A stretch of 7,469 nt of DNA, taken from the NCBI GenBank assembly GCA_021779435.1, contig JAJYAR010000123.1, positions 1 through 7,469 on the forward strand, written 5' to 3'. The notes beneath the pieces were generated by a model that was not told where the DNA came from, made no database searches, and worked only from the letters and a program-made list of their open reading frames with translations. Every line of letters starts with the position of its first letter. The first letter of the stretch is position 1. Position numbers and translations under genes: made by a program. Source of the stretch: a bacterium. Its GTDB lineage: Bacteria > Verrucomicrobiota > Verrucomicrobiae > JAJYAR01. Shown piece after piece: positions 5,853 to 7,469 of this stretch.

Positions 5853-5877
5853 CTAGCGGCGGCGGAGCCGCCGCTAG
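5853..5877 (-). terminator. Perfect GC hairpin spanning the isochorismatase stop codon
   Basis: CTAGCGGCGGC (5853-5863) pairs perfectly with GCCGCCGCTAG (5867-5877) around a 3-base loop, an 11-bp stem. The TAG stop of the - strand gene lies inside it (5876-5874). A strong stem at the gene end suggests termination or 3'-end protection, but no U-tract follows on the - strand; the heptamer array comes next. It may instead be part of the repeat. Confidence 0.5.
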
Positions 5878-6497
5878 CTCGTCTTCACCAGCTGCGTGTA
5901 CAGCTTGAAGAACGGGTGCGAGACATCGTGCAGCAGCGAGTAGAAGACGGTCTCCACGGGCAGGACGTGCGCGCCGGCGCGCACAAGCGCGTCGAGGCAC
6001 ACACGGGCGTCTTCGGGGCGGCGGGCGCTGACGGCGTCGCTCAGGATCGTGACCTGGAGACCCTGCGCCAGCGCCTCGATGGTTGTCTGGTACACACAGA
6101 CCGAGGTTTCGATTCCACAGAGGAGCAGGTGCGCCGCCTTCGCCTCGCGAACGACGAAATTGCGGATCACGTCATCGGAAAGCGCTGAGAACGTCCGCTT
6201 GCCAAGGACGGTGGCTGAAGGGGCAAGGGCGCGCAGGGCCGGCTCCGTGCCGCCGAGCTTTTCAGGAACCTGCTCCGTGAAGAGCACGGGGAGACCCAGA
6301 CCCTGCGCGGCGGCGACGGCGAATTCGCAGCGCCTCTGGACGTCCGCGCCGCCTGCGACCGCGCGGACGAACACCGGCTGCATGTCGATGCACAGCAGCA
6401 GGGTGTCGTTGGGAACACGCGGCATTTCCTTCACCGGGGAGGTTGCGGAGGCGGGATGTGCTGCTGAGGGCGTGGACTTGGCCGCGTGCGAGGTCAT
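5874..6497 (-). CDS. Isochorismatase-family cysteine hydrolase
   Basis: The 207-residue protein belongs to the isochorismatase/nicotinamidase-like superfamily, cytoplasmic alpha/beta hydrolases using a Cys-Asp-Lys triad. The triad is visible: D38 (LLCIDMQ), K100 (LGKRTFSAL) and C134 (GIETSVCV). The segment ETSVCVYQTTIEALAQG and the C-terminal VFYSLLHDVSHPFFKL fit the YcaC/ISOC1-like branch, whose physiological substrates are mostly unknown; isochorismate itself is not implied. The start ATG at 6497-6495 overlaps the phosphoesterase stop as ATGA, which implies translational coupling and decides this start. It adds a roughly 24-residue Ala/Ser/Pro-rich leader before MPRVPNDTLL; a start at 6425 is possible. 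Longer upstream extensions would lie inside the phosphoesterase gene. The stop lies in a perfect GC hairpin. Confidence 0.9.
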   Translation of the reverse strand: MTSHAAKSTPSAAHPASATSPVKEMPRVPNDTLLLCIDMQPVFVRAVAGGADVQRRCEFAVAAAQGLGLPVLFTEQVPEKLGGTEPALRALAPSATVLGKRTFSALSDDVIRNFVVREAKAAHLLLCGIETSVCVYQTTIEALAQGLQVTILSDAVSARRPEDARVCLDALVRAGAHVLPVETVFYSLLHDVSHPFFKLYTQLVKTS

Positions 6498-7153
6498 GGC
6501 CAGTAGCGTTGGCGGGCCTTGACCTGAAAGAAACGTTTTTCCGGGAGATCGTACGCCGTGAGACTCCCGCCGAGCACGCATCCGGTGTCGATTCCCGCGG
6601 ACCACTTCAACTTGTACACCTCCTCGCGGGGGGTGTGGCCGTAAATGACGAACGGAGGCCCGCTCCACAGGTCAGCCCAGCACGGCGCGTCAGGCCTGTC
6701 CGCGCGTTTCGCGGGTCGGCCATCGCGGTCAACGACTTGGATACGCGTCACGACCTCGGCCGGCTGTTTCTGCCACGGCTGGCCGGGCAGAAAGCCGCCA
6801 TGGACGAGCACCGTGTTCAGCTCCGGCTCCACGAAGGTAAGCGCCATCGACTCGAGGAACGTCCAGTCGGGCGGACGAAGCTGCTGGAACGTGTCCAGGT
6901 CGGTGTCCTTCACGTACTTCTTGTCACCGGTCTTGCGATACTTGAGCAGCCGGAGCTCGTGATTTCCCAGCAATGCCATCGCCCCGGCTTCGCGCGCAAG
7001 GTCGATCACCCTGCGGCTGTCGGGCCCGCGATTGATGAGATCCCCGAGCAGCACGACCCGGTCGCCTTTTTGAGGCGCGAGTTTCGACAGAAGCTCGGAA
7101 AACTCGGCGTGGCAGCCGTGGATGTCGCCGATCGCGATGAGTCTACCGTTCAT
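6494..7153 (-). CDS. Calcineurin-like metallophosphoesterase (PPP/ApaH type)
   Basis: The 219-residue protein carries the complete two-metal phosphoesterase signature: D10 and H12 (GDIHG, 9-13), D38 (GDLINRGPDS), N64 and H65 (GNHE, 63-66), H118 (VLVHGG) and H173 (YGHTP), followed by GIDTGCVLGG at 187-196. This order is shared by bacterial PPP-family serine/threonine phosphatases, PrpE and symmetrical Ap4A hydrolase ApaH. The short form and the NRGPDS and GIDTGC motifs do not separate them. Start ATG 7153-7151 places MNGRLIAIGDIHG at the N-terminus; upstream in-frame starts would add basic sequence reading through the divergent gene. It overlaps the isochorismatase-family gene by four bases, so the two form one unit. 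Its promoter must lie in the short divergent gap. Confidence 0.92.
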   Translation of the reverse strand: MNGRLIAIGDIHGCHAEFSELLSKLAPQKGDRVVLLGDLINRGPDSRRVIDLAREAGAMALLGNHELRLLKYRKTGDKKYVKDTDLDTFQQLRPPDWTFLESMALTFVEPELNTVLVHGGFLPGQPWQKQPAEVVTRIQVVDRDGRPAKRADRPDAPCWADLWSGPPFVIYGHTPREEVYKLKWSAGIDTGCVLGGSLTAYDLPEKRFFQVKARQRYWP

Positions 7154-7205
7154 GCGGTGGGAAAGTGCTAGCGTCCGCCTGAGCCGGCAGTAAACAAGAA
7201 AGGCT
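7154..7205. promoter_or_regulatory. Divergent intergenic region, presumed promoters in both directions
   Basis: Only 52 bp separate the phosphoesterase start from the rightward gene, so promoters for both must lie here or overlap the coding ends. On the - strand TTGTTT followed 17 bp later by ACGCTA is the best pair found, and it is a weak match. On the + strand AAGAAAGG ends 2 bp before ATG 7206, a possible but closely spaced ribosome binding site. No operator is evident beyond the 6-bp palindrome GCTAGC. Confidence 0.3.
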
Positions 7206-7469
7206 ATGGCTTTGGAGATGAACCTGCAGCCGGTCGCGCGCACGTGCTTCGTGTCGGGCGAGCCTTTCGTGGACGGCGCGCGCGTCGAGAGCTTCCTTGT
7301 GCGCGGGGCGAACATGGAGGTTCTGCGGTACGACGTGCTCGAGTCGCGGGCCGCAGACTTCAAGACGGACGGGTTCATCGCGTGCCGCTGGGTTCAACCG
7401 TACAAACCACGGAAGGCGGGAGAGAACCAGGAGCGCAGCCTGAAGCTGACCGCGGAGAGCCTGGTCGTG
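7206..7469 (+). CDS. Hypothetical protein, 5' part (runs off the right edge)
   Basis: The frame is open from ATG 7206 to the last base without a stop, giving 88 codons, and is easy to miss because it is truncated. The protein begins MALEMNLQPVARTCFVSGEPF; an in-frame ATG at 7218 is an alternative start. Other visible segments are ARVESFLVRG, EVLRYDVLESRAADF, and IACRWVQPYKPRKAGENQ with SLKLTAE. C14 and C67 are the only cysteines, so a zinc ribbon cannot be claimed. The FVSGEPF...CRWVQ...KPRK pattern looks like a conserved protein of unknown function in Opitutaceae as far as I recall, with no function I can name. It is divergent from the phosphoesterase gene. Confidence 0.7.
   Translation, partial: MALEMNLQPVARTCFVSGEPFVDGARVESFLVRGANMEVLRYDVLESRAADFKTDGFIACRWVQPYKPRKAGENQERSLKLTAESLVV

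Larger units (their letters stand above)
5303..5873. other. Gene-free repeat island upstream of the OB/HD gene
   Basis: No convincing gene lies in these roughly 570 bp; the open frames here are translations of repeats. From left to right it holds the leader and presumed promoter of the OB/HD gene (5303-5388, no clear -35/-10), an AGGCNAG heptamer array, an imperfect inverted repeat, three CACGGGC-type hairpins, a long CGCGAA palindrome, a REP-like hairpin and a YTACACC heptamer array ending in a GC hairpin. The stretch 5626-5688 shows nothing I can name. The individual elements are listed separately. Confidence 0.8.

Noticed and set aside
5384..5877. CRISPR array or insertion sequence
   Set aside because: The repeats differ in sequence and length, without regular spacers or cas genes. 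There is no transposase frame or terminal inverted repeats with target duplications.
6443..7171. 242-codon + strand open frame opposite the phosphoesterase
   Set aside because: It is the complement of the GDIHG/GNHE gene and no domain is visible.

Overview
This 7.5 kb high-GC window is ordinary bacterial chromosome and most resembles the Verrucomicrobia, probably the Opitutaceae. That placement is inference. It rests on the protein flavour, on start codons that mostly lack a Shine-Dalgarno sequence, and on intergenic repeat types I associate with that group (CGCGAA palindromes, CACGGGC hairpins, heptamer arrays). I could not run a search to confirm it.

Layout. From the left edge, rightward on the + strand, come: the C-terminus of a large secreted protein, most likely a glycoside hydrolase family 2 enzyme; a small exported beta-rich protein of unknown role; two stacked intrinsic terminators; an M29 metallo-aminopeptidase; an adenosine-deaminase-family hydrolase 33 bp behind it; and an RluA/RluD-type pseudouridine synthase. 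On the - strand are an OB-fold plus HD-domain protein like the YhaM 3'-5' exoribonuclease, then a two-gene unit in which a calcineurin-like metallophosphoesterase overlaps an isochorismatase-family hydrolase by ATGA. A divergent + strand gene of unknown function runs off the right edge.

How the genes fit together. They are mostly housekeeping: peptide and nucleoside salvage, rRNA modification, RNA turnover, and small-molecule or phosphoester hydrolysis. I see no defence island, integrase, transposase, CRISPR array or biosynthetic cluster. The two pairs likely to be co-transcribed are aminopeptidase with deaminase, and phosphoesterase with isochorismatase.

The unusual content is non-coding. 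The convergent gap at 4100-4267 and the roughly 570-bp gap at 5303-5873 are packed with distinct repeat families: two copies of a roughly 77-bp CGCGAA palindrome with a conserved loop, three heptamer arrays of different sequence, three short hairpins with a compensatory stem change, a REP-like GTAG hairpin, and a perfect GC hairpin. The repeats run into gene ends: the stop codons of two - strand genes lie inside repeat sequence. A recurring order (palindrome, about 60 bp, heptamer array, GC-rich segment, gene end) appears twice. This is the best candidate for something undescribed in the window.
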